Shown here: one piece after another, positions 44,522 through 53,074 of the stretch
Layout of the letters: each line of letters begins with the position of its first letter
Numbering within the stretch: the first letter of the stretch is position 1
Source: Thiogranum sp.
Lineage (GTDB): Bacteria; Pseudomonadota; Gammaproteobacteria; DSM-19610
Length of the DNA: 64,000 nt
Direction: 5' to 3'
NCBI GenBank assembly: GCA_030148775.1
Contig: JASBST010000094.1
Location: forward strand, 1-64,000
Translations under genes and position numbers: made by a program
Notes under the pieces: model-generated
What the model saw: only the letters and a program-made list of their open reading frames with translations
Databases searched by the model: none
Told to the model about the DNA's origin: nothing

Positions 44522-46461
44522 CGGGTCTGCCCGCAACCGACAAACCCGCCACGACGGATAAATCCATGACAAGCGCTTCAATCGGTATCGTCGGTTGCGG
44601 CCCCTGGGGATTGTGCGTACTCGAGCGCATCCTGTCCCGGGCGCGCCGCATCGACGTCGGCGGCCTGCGGATACACATCATCGAGCCGGGAGAGCCCGGG
44701 ATGGGTGTGCATTTTCGTGGTTTACCGGATTACCTGCTGCTCAATACCAAGTGCAGCCAGGTATCGATGTTCGTCGAGGACGAATTCGGTGATATCCCGG
44801 ATCCCGTCACCGGCCCCAGCCTGCTCGAATGGGCCCGCGAGCAGGGCTATCGCATGAGTCGGGACGGCTTTGGCGTCTCGATCGGCGAGGGCCGGGAGCT
44901 GTCGCCGGGGGATTTTGTGCCGCGACGACTGCTTGGGGAGTATATGAACTGGTACTACAGCCGTCTGTTACGAGACGCGCCGGGCAACGTCACCATTACG
45001 CACCACCGCGAGCCGGCGGTCGATGTGGAAACGGCTGACGCGCGGGAACGCATCCTGCTGCACGGAGGGGATGAAGTCTGCGTCGACTACGCCTTTCTGA
45101 CCACCGGACATACCAGTAACCGGCCAAGACCTGAACGGGCCGGCGCGGCGGACGACCGCACCCGTTTCACCGTCGAGTATCCTTTGACAGCCTGTCTGGG
45201 CGATATCGAATCCGGCACGAAAATAGGCATCGAGGGGTTCGGTCTGTCGGCTATCGATGTACTGACCGAGCTGACCGTGGGAAGAGGTGGCCGATATGTC
45301 CTCCCCGAACAGGGAGGCCGGCGAACCTATCTGCCCAGCGGGCGCGAACCGTCAATCTACATGTTTTCGCGCTCCGGGGCACCTTACTGCGCGCTGCCGG
45401 TTTCAACCGGAAATGCGCCCAGGGTGACCCGCCAGGCGGAGTTCTTTACGGTCGAGCAGATCGATGCATTACGTCAGGTTCGACAGTGCCGAACGGGGGA
45501 CGCCCGTCTGGATTTGTTTACCGACGTCCTGCCGTTGTTGTGGGACGAAATGAAACTCGTTTTTTACGAAAGCAGCGCGCGCCTCAGCGCGGGCGAAAAG
45601 TCGGCACGAGCGCTGCGCAACCGGTTGGTCCAGTCCTGGCATAGCGGCGACTACGAAGCCGAACTGCTGCGGGCGGCCAGGGACTACGGCGAGTTCGATC
45701 CCGAGAGTTTCGTCCTTCGCCCTGTTCCACCGACGATGCCCGACAGCGACACCTACCAGCACCGGATCCGCGCCCTGCTCGAAGACGAACTCGTCGAGGC
45801 CGGCAAAGGCGAGAACGCCAGTGCGCGCAAGTGCGCGCTGGAACTGTTCCGCGTGCTGCGTAACACGCTGCGCTACGCCGTCGACTTTGAAGGTCTGATC
45901 CCCGCGGCGCGGGTCGATTTCCGCAGGCGCATGGCATCGGCTATCAACCGGGTGATCGTCGGTCCTCCGGCGGCACGTTGCGAAGAATTGCTGGCGTTGC
46001 TGGACGCCGGGATTCTGCATATTCCCTTCGGACCCGCTCCGTCCCTGGAAACGCCTGGCGACGGAAAAATCGAGGTGCGGTCCACGGCGTTCGCGGTACC
46101 GCACGCCGTAACCCTGGACACCGTTTGTCACGCCTACCTCGGGCATCCGTCAGTGGACAGATCCGGTTCGCGGCTGTTGACGAACCTCTACCGCCGGGGT
46201 AGGTTGCAGCCCTTCGGGGTCGACGGTGAGTCGCTTGGCGGCGCGATGCTGGATCGGGATTTCCATCCGGTGGATACCTCCGGCAGTGCTCAGTCCCGCA
46301 TTTTCGTGCTCGGGCAGCTCGCGGAGGGAATTCGCTACTTCAATCATTACATTCCGTCGCCTCAAAGCCGGTTTCAGGCTTTTCGGGATGCCGACGCCTG
46401 CGTGCGGGCCATCCTGCAGCCGGGAAAGCACGCTGCCGCGACGCCGGCGACGGTCGTTTAG
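44518..46461 (+). CDS. FAD/NAD(P)-binding monooxygenase-like flavoprotein
   Basis: 647 residues from a GTG at 44518 overlapping the previous stop (GTGA); an ATG at 44566 is an alternative start. The N-terminus SIGIVGCGPWGLCVLERI is a GxGxxG FAD motif of the FAD-NAD(P)-binding (PF13454-like) family. LLLNTKCSQVSMFVEDEFGD, FVPRRLLGEYMNWYY, AFLTTGHTSN and GIEGFGLSAIDVLTEL, an NAD(P)H-binding loop, follow. It is related to amine and lysine N-hydroxylases and to proteins of unknown function in biosynthetic clusters. With its partner it forms the core of a four-gene operon. The substrate is unknown. Confidence 0.8.
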   Translation: MTGLPATDKPATTDKSMTSASIGIVGCGPWGLCVLERILSRARRIDVGGLRIHIIEPGEPGMGVHFRGLPDYLLLNTKCSQVSMFVEDEFGDIPDPVTGPSLLEWAREQGYRMSRDGFGVSIGEGRELSPGDFVPRRLLGEYMNWYYSRLLRDAPGNVTITHHREPAVDVETADARERILLHGGDEVCVDYAFLTTGHTSNRPRPERAGAADDRTRFTVEYPLTACLGDIESGTKIGIEGFGLSAIDVLTELTVGRGGRYVLPEQGGRRTYLPSGREPSIYMFSRSGAPYCALPVSTGNAPRVTRQAEFFTVEQIDALRQVRQCRTGDARLDLFTDVLPLLWDEMKLVFYESSARLSAGEKSARALRNRLVQSWHSGDYEAELLRAARDYGEFDPESFVLRPVPPTMPDSDTYQHRIRALLEDELVEAGKGENASARKCALELFRVLRNTLRYAVDFEGLIPAARVDFRRRMASAINRVIVGPPAARCEELLALLDAGILHIPFGPAPSLETPGDGKIEVRSTAFAVPHAVTLDTVCHAYLGHPSVDRSGSRLLTNLYRRGRLQPFGVDGESLGGAMLDRDFHPVDTSGSAQSRIFVLGQLAEGIRYFNHYIPSPQSRFQAFRDADACVRAILQPGKHAAATPATVV

Positions 46462-46486
46462 TCCATGCCGAAAAAGGAGTTCAGCC

Positions 46487-47251
46487 ATGCCAATGGATCG
46501 TAGAACGTTCATCAGGGCCGCAGCCTCGGGTGTTGCGGTCGGTGCTTTGAGCCCCGCATCGCTGCTGCGGGCCGCAACCGGGCCCCGGCTTCAGGCCGTG
46601 GCCTTCGATGCTTTCCCGATATTCGATCCGCGTCCGGTTTTGAAACTGACCGAAACGCTGTTCCCGGGAAAAGGGGCGCAACTTGGCGAAGTGTGGCGCA
46701 CCCGCCAGTTCGAATACCAGTGGCTGCGGGCGCTGTCGGGACGTTACGTCGACTTCTGGCAGGCCACCGAGGCCGGCCTGACCTTTGCGGCCCGTAAGCT
46801 GGATCTCGAACTGACCGGCGAGAAACGCGACCGGCTCATGGGCGCGTTCCTCCAACTGAAAGCCTGGCCGGATGTGCCGGTGGCGTTAAAAACGCTCAAG
46901 GAAGCTGGGGTTCGGCTGGCGTTCCTGTCCAATATGACGGCCGAAATGCTGCGCACGAATATGCGCAACGCCGACCTGGAACCCCTCTTCGACCAAGTGA
47001 TCAGCACCGACCTCGCGCGGACCTACAAGCCGGATCCGCGCGCCTATCAGCTGGGTGTCGACGTGTTGCAACTGAAACGCGAAGAGATCGCCTTTGCCGC
47101 TTTCGCGGGTTGGGACGTGGCCGGTGCCAAGTGGTTCGGTTATCCGACATTCTGGGTCAATCGGGCGCGGTTTCCGGTCGAAGAGCTTGGCGTTGCGGCT
47201 GACGGCGTCGGCACGGACCTGAGCCCGCTTGTGAAGTTCATCACAGGATAG
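46487..47251 (+). CDS. Tat-exported haloacid dehalogenase-like hydrolase
   Basis: 254 residues, ATG at 46487 behind AAAAAGGAG. The N-terminus MDRRTFIRAAASGVAVGALS is a twin-arginine signal (RR-T-F-I), so the protein should be folded before export. The rest is an L-2-haloacid-dehalogenase fold: nucleophile region AVAFDAFPIFDPR (Asp41), QFEYQWLRALSGRYVDFWQ, FLSNMTAEMLRTN, YKPDPRAYQLG with its Lys and AGWDVAGAKWFGYPTFWVNR. The TLFD part of the loop 1 motif is replaced by PIFD, so activity on haloacids is uncertain. It lies 25 bp after the flavoprotein gene in the same operon. Tat export of this family is unusual. Confidence 0.85.
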   Translation: MPMDRRTFIRAAASGVAVGALSPASLLRAATGPRLQAVAFDAFPIFDPRPVLKLTETLFPGKGAQLGEVWRTRQFEYQWLRALSGRYVDFWQATEAGLTFAARKLDLELTGEKRDRLMGAFLQLKAWPDVPVALKTLKEAGVRLAFLSNMTAEMLRTNMRNADLEPLFDQVISTDLARTYKPDPRAYQLGVDVLQLKREEIAFAAFAGWDVAGAKWFGYPTFWVNRARFPVEELGVAADGVGTDLSPLVKFITG

Positions 47252-47273
47252 GCGGGGCCTAGCGGCAAGCCAT

Positions 47274-48014
47274 TTGGACGTCAGCATCCTCAACTACGCG
47301 CTGGCGGCGTTCATTGTACTTTGCGCCTATTTTATCCGCGGTGTCTCCGGCTTCGGCTCCGGGTTGGTGGCGGTACCCCTGCTGGCGCACTTTCTGCCGC
47401 TGACGTTTGTCGTTCCGCTGATACTGATAACCGACTTTGCGGCCTCCGTCGCGCTGGGTATTCACGTCCGTCGGAGCGCGCGCTGGGACGAGATAGGTCC
47501 GTTATTGCCGTTCGTGTTTGTCGGCACTATTGCGGGAACGACCCTGCTGGTTAACGTGTCCCGGTCGTCTTTATTGTTGGTTCTCGGCACGCTGGTGGTG
47601 ATCTTCGGTCTACGCTACTGGTTCAATCTGCATGGCTCGCGGGTGATACGCAGGATCTGGGCGGTACCGGCCGGTTTGATCGGCGGCACTATCAGCGCCT
47701 TGTTCGGTACCGGTGGACCTCCATATGTGATTTACCTGAATCATCGTATCGAGCAACCGTCCGAGTTGCGGGCGACGTTTACCGGTTTATTCTTCTTCGA
47801 AGGGCTATGGCGCATCGTCACCTTCATATTCGCCGGCTTGTTCCATGATCTCGCATTGATAGCCGCGACACTTGCGGCATTGCCGCTGGTTTTTCTGGGC
47901 CTGATGCTGGGAAACCACGTGCACGTCGGCCTGACCGGCGTACAAATGCAGCGGATTATCGCTACGCTGTTGCTAGTCAGCGGCGGTTCCCTGGTTTGGC
48001 AGGCTCTGGGGTGA
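47274..48014 (+). CDS. TauE/SafE-family membrane anion exporter
   Basis: 246 residues from a TTG at 47274 (no close ATG). Eight to nine hydrophobic helices. Typical repeat blocks: FIRGVSGFGSGLVAVPLLAHFLP (first half) and LIGGTISALFGTGGPPYVIYL (second half), the pseudo-symmetric core of TauE/SafE proteins that export sulfite, sulfonates or organic anions. It is the last gene of the flavoprotein operon. The last 28 codons are copied at 49566-49655. Sulfite export would suit a sulfur oxidiser, but organic acids are equally possible here. Confidence 0.88.
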   Translation: MDVSILNYALAAFIVLCAYFIRGVSGFGSGLVAVPLLAHFLPLTFVVPLILITDFAASVALGIHVRRSARWDEIGPLLPFVFVGTIAGTTLLVNVSRSSLLLVLGTLVVIFGLRYWFNLHGSRVIRRIWAVPAGLIGGTISALFGTGGPPYVIYLNHRIEQPSELRATFTGLFFFEGLWRIVTFIFAGLFHDLALIAATLAALPLVFLGLMLGNHVHVGLTGVQMQRIIATLLLVSGGSLVWQALG

Positions 48015-48020
48015 GGCCAC
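47931..48020 (+). repeat. 90-bp direct repeat, copy A (3' end of the TauE/SafE gene)
   Basis: It begins CTGACCGGCGTACAAATG, spans the last 28 codons and stop of the exporter gene, and ends GTGAGGCCAC. It matches 49566-49655 at 89 of 90 positions (the G at 47954 is T in copy B, a silent change). Confidence 0.95.
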
Positions 48021-48140
48021 CGCCCGACGCCTGCCGCGACTATCGGGATCAGGCAACCGTTTCGATGCGCAACGACTGCCCGCGGCGCGGTTCGGTACCG
48101 CATATGGCGCCATTGCTGCGTAAAGACCCGGCATAGCCGA

Positions 48141-49124
48141 TCAATCTTCCAACGTTACCGGGGTCTCGAAGCCCGGTGGCTTGATCGCCAGCACCGAACA
48201 GTCGAGTTGCTCCAGAATGGTCTCCGCGGTATTGCCCATGGTGAACCCACGGACGCCGGTGCGCGCCACTGTCCCCATGACGATGCAGTCGACCTGCAGA
48301 CGTTTGGCCAGCGCCGGAACCTCGTTGCGGGCCGACCCCTTCAGCAGGTGCGGTTGAGGCTTTATGTAATCCATAGCATCCGGACCCAGTTTTGCGCCGG
48401 TCTCTTGCATCAGCGCATCCAGAAGCTCGGCGTGACGCTGCCGTATCGCTTCGACATAGGCGTTAACCTTGTCTTTCGGCTGGAGCATGAATGCCCCGTG
48501 GCGCATGGCGCTCTCGCCGATCGCCTCCCAGGCATTTACCACGTGCAATTGCGCGAACTCCGACACAGCCAGAGAACTGGCCAATTCCATTACCGTGCCA
48601 TTTAATGCCCGGCGTGTCTTCAGTTCCGCTGGCGGATAGTTGTCGTCCACGTCCACGGCAGCCAGGATGCGCGCGTAGGTGTCCGCCGCCCCCGGTTTGA
48701 CCAACCAGACCGGGCAAGGGCATTTTCGCAACAAATGCATATCGTCACTGGCAAAAACCCGATCCAGCCATGCGGGCGATTCGGGGCATTTGATTACCAG
48801 ATCATGCCTGTTGCGCAACACCTCCCGGATAATTTCCAGGTACGAAATACCCTCCAACACTTTAGCCGTGATCTTGGCTCGGGACCGGTAAGGCTCGATC
48901 AAAGTCTTCAACCGCTGTAACTCAGCCTCCGTCACTCCGGCCTGCATAGCCCCTGGCGCCAGTCCGACCTCAGGTAGTCCGATCCTATCCCGCACGCGCT
49001 CGGTAACGGCAGCGACCGTCGCGCGTGCCTGGTTGTTCTCCGCGAGTATCACGGTCCGGTCAAGGGCGCACTGGTAATCAGCCTGTGGCTTGATCACACA
49101 AAGAATATTCTTGAACCGTTCCAT
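48141..49124 (-). CDS. Tandem universal stress protein (UspE-like)
   Basis: 327 residues from the ATG at 49124, seven bases after AAGGAGGT. Two Usp domains (about 1-150 and 150-315). The second ends with the ATP-binding-type loop VDCIVMGTVARTGVRGFTMG-NTAETIL and LDCSVLAIKP, where G-x2-G-x9-G-S/N is recognisable. The first domain has KNILCVIKPQADYQCALDRT and CPCPVWLVKP but a less complete nucleotide loop. The tandem form resembles UspE, a general stress and growth-arrest protein. It lies alone inside the stretch bracketed by the two copies of the 90-bp repeat. Confidence 0.92.
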   Translation of the reverse strand: MERFKNILCVIKPQADYQCALDRTVILAENNQARATVAAVTERVRDRIGLPEVGLAPGAMQAGVTEAELQRLKTLIEPYRSRAKITAKVLEGISYLEIIREVLRNRHDLVIKCPESPAWLDRVFASDDMHLLRKCPCPVWLVKPGAADTYARILAAVDVDDNYPPAELKTRRALNGTVMELASSLAVSEFAQLHVVNAWEAIGESAMRHGAFMLQPKDKVNAYVEAIRQRHAELLDALMQETGAKLGPDAMDYIKPQPHLLKGSARNEVPALAKRLQVDCIVMGTVARTGVRGFTMGNTAETILEQLDCSVLAIKPPGFETPVTLED

Positions 49125-49259
49125 CTCATCCACCTCCTTTCATCATGGCCCGTCACGCCTTCAACGCGACGGCAGGCATGGCACCGCCATCCCGACCAAC
49201 AGAACAAACCCCGCGCCCTTGACCAGTACGGCGCATGCCGCCCGGGCACATCACCGGCG

Positions 49260-49425
49260 GCACCCCGGGACATCGAGGCCATGACCAACACGACCAAGTC
49301 CTGCACGATCAGACAACCCAGGGCGATACGACCACGCAATGCAGCCATCTCACGTTTGTCGCCGGGCAGTCTGGCGATGATGGCACTGGAGAATAGCAAC
49401 ACGACGCCAAACTCGTACCGTCTCT
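49260..49425 (-). pseudogene. Remnant of a Kef/CPA2-type cation:proton antiporter gene
   Basis: On the minus strand, one frame reads YEFGVVLLFSSAIIARLPGD, then KREMAALRGRIALGCLIVQD and LVVLVMASMSRG. The second and third pieces match the conserved middle of monovalent cation:proton antiporters (xGRIALGxLIVQDLVVV). No start or continuation is present, and flanking frames are not protein-like. It is a deletion-scarred fragment between the UspA gene and copy B of the 90-bp repeat. Confidence 0.65.
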
Positions 49426-49565
49426 TGTGGCAGGCCCTGCCAAGACCGACTCATCGGAGACTAAGCCGGCGTGGCAGCCTGTTCGGCAAAACGGAAAACA
49501 TCGTAGATAATCTAATATAATCAATCGGATTAAGCATTGACCTGGGTCAAGAAGCCAGGCGCAAA

Positions 49566-49655
49566 CTGACCGGCGTACAAATGCAGCGTATTATCGCTAC
49601 GCTGTTGCTAGTCAGCGGCGGTTCCCTGGTTTGGCAGGCTCTGGGGTGAGGCCAC
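49566..49655 (+). repeat. 90-bp direct repeat, copy B
   Basis: Same sequence as 47931-48020, with one silent difference at 49589 (T versus G at 47954). Here it has no upstream gene, so it is a detached scrap of the exporter's 3' end. Confidence 0.95.
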
Positions 49656-49732
49656 GAACGATCGGCGAAGGCTGCTCCTCAATCGCCACCAGTGAGCGGC
49701 TGGTCCGGAATAGACATTGCTCTCGGCAGCGG

Positions 49733-52700
49733 TCACCCCTGTTCGTGAGAAACGCCGCCGCCTGACCCACGGGAGGAATTCTGTGCCAGTAGTGTCGCAG
49801 CCAGTAGATTCTCCAGCGCTTGCGGCTCTGGTGGCTTGACCAGATGGTGATCGAAGCCCGCCTCCGCCGAGCGGCGGCGGTCTTCCTGCTGGCCCCAGCC
49901 GGTCACCGCCGCCAGCACTACACTCTCCAGCCCGGGCATGCTGCGGATACGGCGGGCGACTTCGTAGCCATCCATGCCGGGCATCCCGATATCAAGCAGA
50001 ACCAATGCCGGACGGAACACCTGCACCGCTTCCAGCGCCGCGTTGCCATCGTGAACCACTCGGATTTTATGACCTTTCAAGCGCAGCAGCATGGCCAGCG
50101 CTGTGGCGGCGTCTTCGTTGTTGTCCACTACCAGAAGCCGCAGACCCGAAGGAGCCACTTCTTGCTGCCGCTCGCAGGTTTCGCTTATGGACAGCGCCGG
50201 GCGCTTCGCAATCGACTGCGGCAGCCGAACGACGAATTCGCAGCCCCTGCCCGGTCCGGCACTGTACACCTCGACCGAGCCGTCGTGCATTTCAACCAGA
50301 TTCTTCACCAGCGTCAGGCCGATGCCCAACCCGGCTTGCGCGCGGGTAGCCGAATGATCGCCTTGCACAAACAACTCGAAGACATGGGGCAGCACGTCCG
50401 TGGCAATGCCGATCCCGGTGTCCTTCACGCGCAGCACCACCGCGCCCGCTTCAGAGCGGGCGGACAGCGAAATTCGTCCGCCGGCTTCCGTGTACTTGGC
50501 GGCATTCGTCAGCAGGTTGCCCATTACCTGGGAAAGACGGATCGGATCGGCGTTGAGAACCAACGAGGCGCACGGCAATGAGACGTCCAGGTCGTGGCCA
50601 TTAAGATCGATAAGCGGCTGTGCGGTCTCAACCGCGCGGTTGACCACGGTGGCCAGCTCCACCGGCTCCTTACGCAGTACCACCTTGCCCCGCATCACAC
50701 GCGACACGTCCAGCAAGTCATCCACCAACCGCACCAGTTGATCGACCTGCCGCTCCATGACGTCTCGGGTGCGCCCAGCCAGTCCGGCGTCCACCTCGGT
50801 CATCTTGAGGATTTGCAGCCCGTTACGGATCGGGGCCAGCGGATTGCGCAGTTCGTTGGCTAATGTCGCAAGAAACTCGTCCTTGCGCCGATCGGCGTCT
50901 CGCAGCGCGTCTTCCATTCTCTTGAGATCGCTGATATCGGTGTTGGTCCCGAACCAGTAGAGAATGCGGTTGGCGTCGTCCCGCAGCGGATTCACCCGGG
51001 TAAGAAACGGGCGAAACTCCCCATCCGCGCCCTTCAGGGGCAATACCATGTCGAACGGCTCGCCGCCGGCGACGCAGGCGTTCCAGCGTGTCAGCACCTC
51101 GGGCAGCAGCTGTGGATCGTGGACCGATTGCCAACCCGAACCTTTCACTTGCTCGAGCGTGGTGCCGGTATATTCGTACCAGCGGCGGTTGAACCAGAAG
51201 ACAGAGCCGTCCGGGTGGGCCATCCACGCCAGCTGCGGAATCGTATCGGCCAGCAGCCGCAGTTTTTCCTCGCTTTCCCGCTGCGATCTTTCAGCCAGCT
51301 TCCATGCGGTGACGTCCCTGGTGAAACAGCGGGTGTGAACGAATTCGCCATTGCGCCAAAACACATTGGAGTCGATCAATACGTCCTTCACCAATCCGTT
51401 CTTGCACTGCAGACGCGCCGGATACGCGCGTAATTCCTCCCCGGCCTGCAGGCGATAGAGGATGTCACCAATTACCTCGCTGTCGGCGTGAAAGTCGACG
51501 ATGGAACGGCCTACATACTCTTCTCGGCGGTAGCCGAGCATGTCGAGTTCGGCCCGATTGGCCCGCAGGATCGTCCCGTCGGGGCCGACCCAGTGCAGAC
51601 CGACCGTGGCATTGTCGAAAAAATCGGCAAGCTCCTGTTCGCTTCGTCGGATCTTTTCTTCGGCGGTTTTCCGCTCAAGAAACTGAGCGACGTTTCCGGC
51701 CACCGTCCCCATCATCTCCAGGAGGTCCGCATCAGGTTGCCGAATCTGGTGGCTGAAGAACTCGATCACACCCAGGGTCTTAGTGCCCACCACCAGCGGA
51801 CAGGCAAACGCCCCATGCAGGCCGTCCTTCGCGGCCGACGCAGCCCGCGGGAAATGGGTGGCCTTGACCACATCGCTCAGCCAGGTCGGTTCACCGATCG
51901 CCCAGACATGGCCGGGCAGGCCGTCCCCGCGCCGGAATGTGCGCTGCAGACTAAGGGTCTCCAATCGGGTAAGCGCGACATCGGGCGCGCGCCAGCTCTG
52001 CAGGAGTCGCAAGGTGTCGCCGCCGGGTGCCAGCGTCCAGAAGAAACCCGCGTCCCAACCGAGACCCTCGCAGACAGCTCGCAACAAACCCGTGGCCGCC
52101 TCGGCGGCAGTCGCGGCTTGCGACAAGGTCTCGGTGACAGCCAGCCTGGCATTGCGAAGCCTCTCGTGACGGTTTCGTTCACTGATGTCGCGCACGTAAG
52201 CGGTGAACAGCGGCGGATCGGTTGGAATCCGGGCGATCGCCAACTCCACCGGGAATTCCGTAGTGTCCGCGCGCAAGGCGGACAGTTCGATCCGCTTGCC
52301 AAGCACCGAAGCTTCGCCGGTGGCGAGGTAACGCGCTATGCCCCGGTGGCGGGAATCCCCCGGCGTCGGCGGAATGATAAGATCGTCAAGGTCGCGCCCC
52401 ACCACATCCGCACGTCGGTAACCGAATGTTCGTTCCGCCGCCGGATTGAACTCGATCACCTTGCCGTCGGCGTCCATCGTAACGATGCAGTCGAGGGCCG
52501 TTTCCAGGATGGCGCTCTTGCGGGCCTCGCTTTGCCGCAGCCGTTCCTCGGCCCGCCACCGCTGGAGGACGATGGCTACCTGATTGGCGCCAACGCCCAG
52601 CAATACCCGGTCCTGTTCGGCCGGAAAGCCGGTCCGAAGCGAGCCGGTGACGAGAACCCCTTCGTCCTCTCCGGCGCCAAAATGGGTCACGACGACGTGC

Positions 52701-53035
52701 AGTGTCCCGGCGGAAAACGGGTCGGGGATCGTCGCCGGCGACTCCGTGCGGTCCGGCAACCAAGTCAGCGAGCTTCTGATTGCGTCGAGGTGCGCGGCGT
52801 CCGCGCCGCGTTTGCTGCGAATGACTTCGACCGCCCCCTCGCCAGCCGGCCCCGCCAGACGGATATAAACCAGCTCCAGCGCCAGCGTATCCAGCAGCAC
52901 GCCGGCGACACTGCGCACTATCCCATCCGGCCCGAGGCCGATCCACACGGCAGGCAGGCTCGAAAGCGCTATCAGATCCCGCATCGTCCGCCGCAGGCGG
53001 CGATTCTCTTCAACGACGTTTTCTAACAGCTCCAT
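49733..53035 (-). CDS. Hybrid sensor kinase with PAS/GAF domains, missing phospho-accepting histidine
   Basis: 1100 residues. Order: N-terminal GAF-like region (1-170), PAS1 (~175-295, ILETALDCIVTMDADGKV), GAF (~305-460, EFFSHQIRQPDADLLEMM), PAS2 (~470-590, FFDNATVGLHWVGPDG), PAS3 (~600-715, LADTIPQLAWMAHPDGSV), HisKA-type region (~718-785), HATPase (GNLLTNAAKYTEAGG, DTGIGI, GLGIGLTLVKN) and a receiver domain (LVLLDIGMPGMDG, Asp1015; KPP at Lys1067). The H-box reads FLATLANELRNPLAP: the phospho-accepting His of HELRNPL is Asn (residue 727, codon AAC at 50855-50857). ATP-binding and receiver residues are intact. It lies 39 bp after the MEDS gene. It should not autophosphorylate in the normal way. 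Confidence 0.88.
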   Translation of the reverse strand: MELLENVVEENRRLRRTMRDLIALSSLPAVWIGLGPDGIVRSVAGVLLDTLALELVYIRLAGPAGEGAVEVIRSKRGADAAHLDAIRSSLTWLPDRTESPATIPDPFSAGTLHVVVTHFGAGEDEGVLVTGSLRTGFPAEQDRVLLGVGANQVAIVLQRWRAEERLRQSEARKSAILETALDCIVTMDADGKVIEFNPAAERTFGYRRADVVGRDLDDLIIPPTPGDSRHRGIARYLATGEASVLGKRIELSALRADTTEFPVELAIARIPTDPPLFTAYVRDISERNRHERLRNARLAVTETLSQAATAAEAATGLLRAVCEGLGWDAGFFWTLAPGGDTLRLLQSWRAPDVALTRLETLSLQRTFRRGDGLPGHVWAIGEPTWLSDVVKATHFPRAASAAKDGLHGAFACPLVVGTKTLGVIEFFSHQIRQPDADLLEMMGTVAGNVAQFLERKTAEEKIRRSEQELADFFDNATVGLHWVGPDGTILRANRAELDMLGYRREEYVGRSIVDFHADSEVIGDILYRLQAGEELRAYPARLQCKNGLVKDVLIDSNVFWRNGEFVHTRCFTRDVTAWKLAERSQRESEEKLRLLADTIPQLAWMAHPDGSVFWFNRRWYEYTGTTLEQVKGSGWQSVHDPQLLPEVLTRWNACVAGGEPFDMVLPLKGADGEFRPFLTRVNPLRDDANRILYWFGTNTDISDLKRMEDALRDADRRKDEFLATLANELRNPLAPIRNGLQILKMTEVDAGLAGRTRDVMERQVDQLVRLVDDLLDVSRVMRGKVVLRKEPVELATVVNRAVETAQPLIDLNGHDLDVSLPCASLVLNADPIRLSQVMGNLLTNAAKYTEAGGRISLSARSEAGAVVLRVKDTGIGIATDVLPHVFELFVQGDHSATRAQAGLGIGLTLVKNLVEMHDGSVEVYSAGPGRGCEFVVRLPQSIAKRPALSISETCERQQEVAPSGLRLLVVDNNEDAATALAMLLRLKGHKIRVVHDGNAALEAVQVFRPALVLLDIGMPGMDGYEVARRIRSMPGLESVVLAAVTGWGQQEDRRRSAEAGFDHHLVKPPEPQALENLLAATLLAQNSSRGSGGGVSHEQG

Positions 53036-53074
53036 AGGCGACAGGGTTCGACTTCCGCTTGGCCGCGATTCGGC

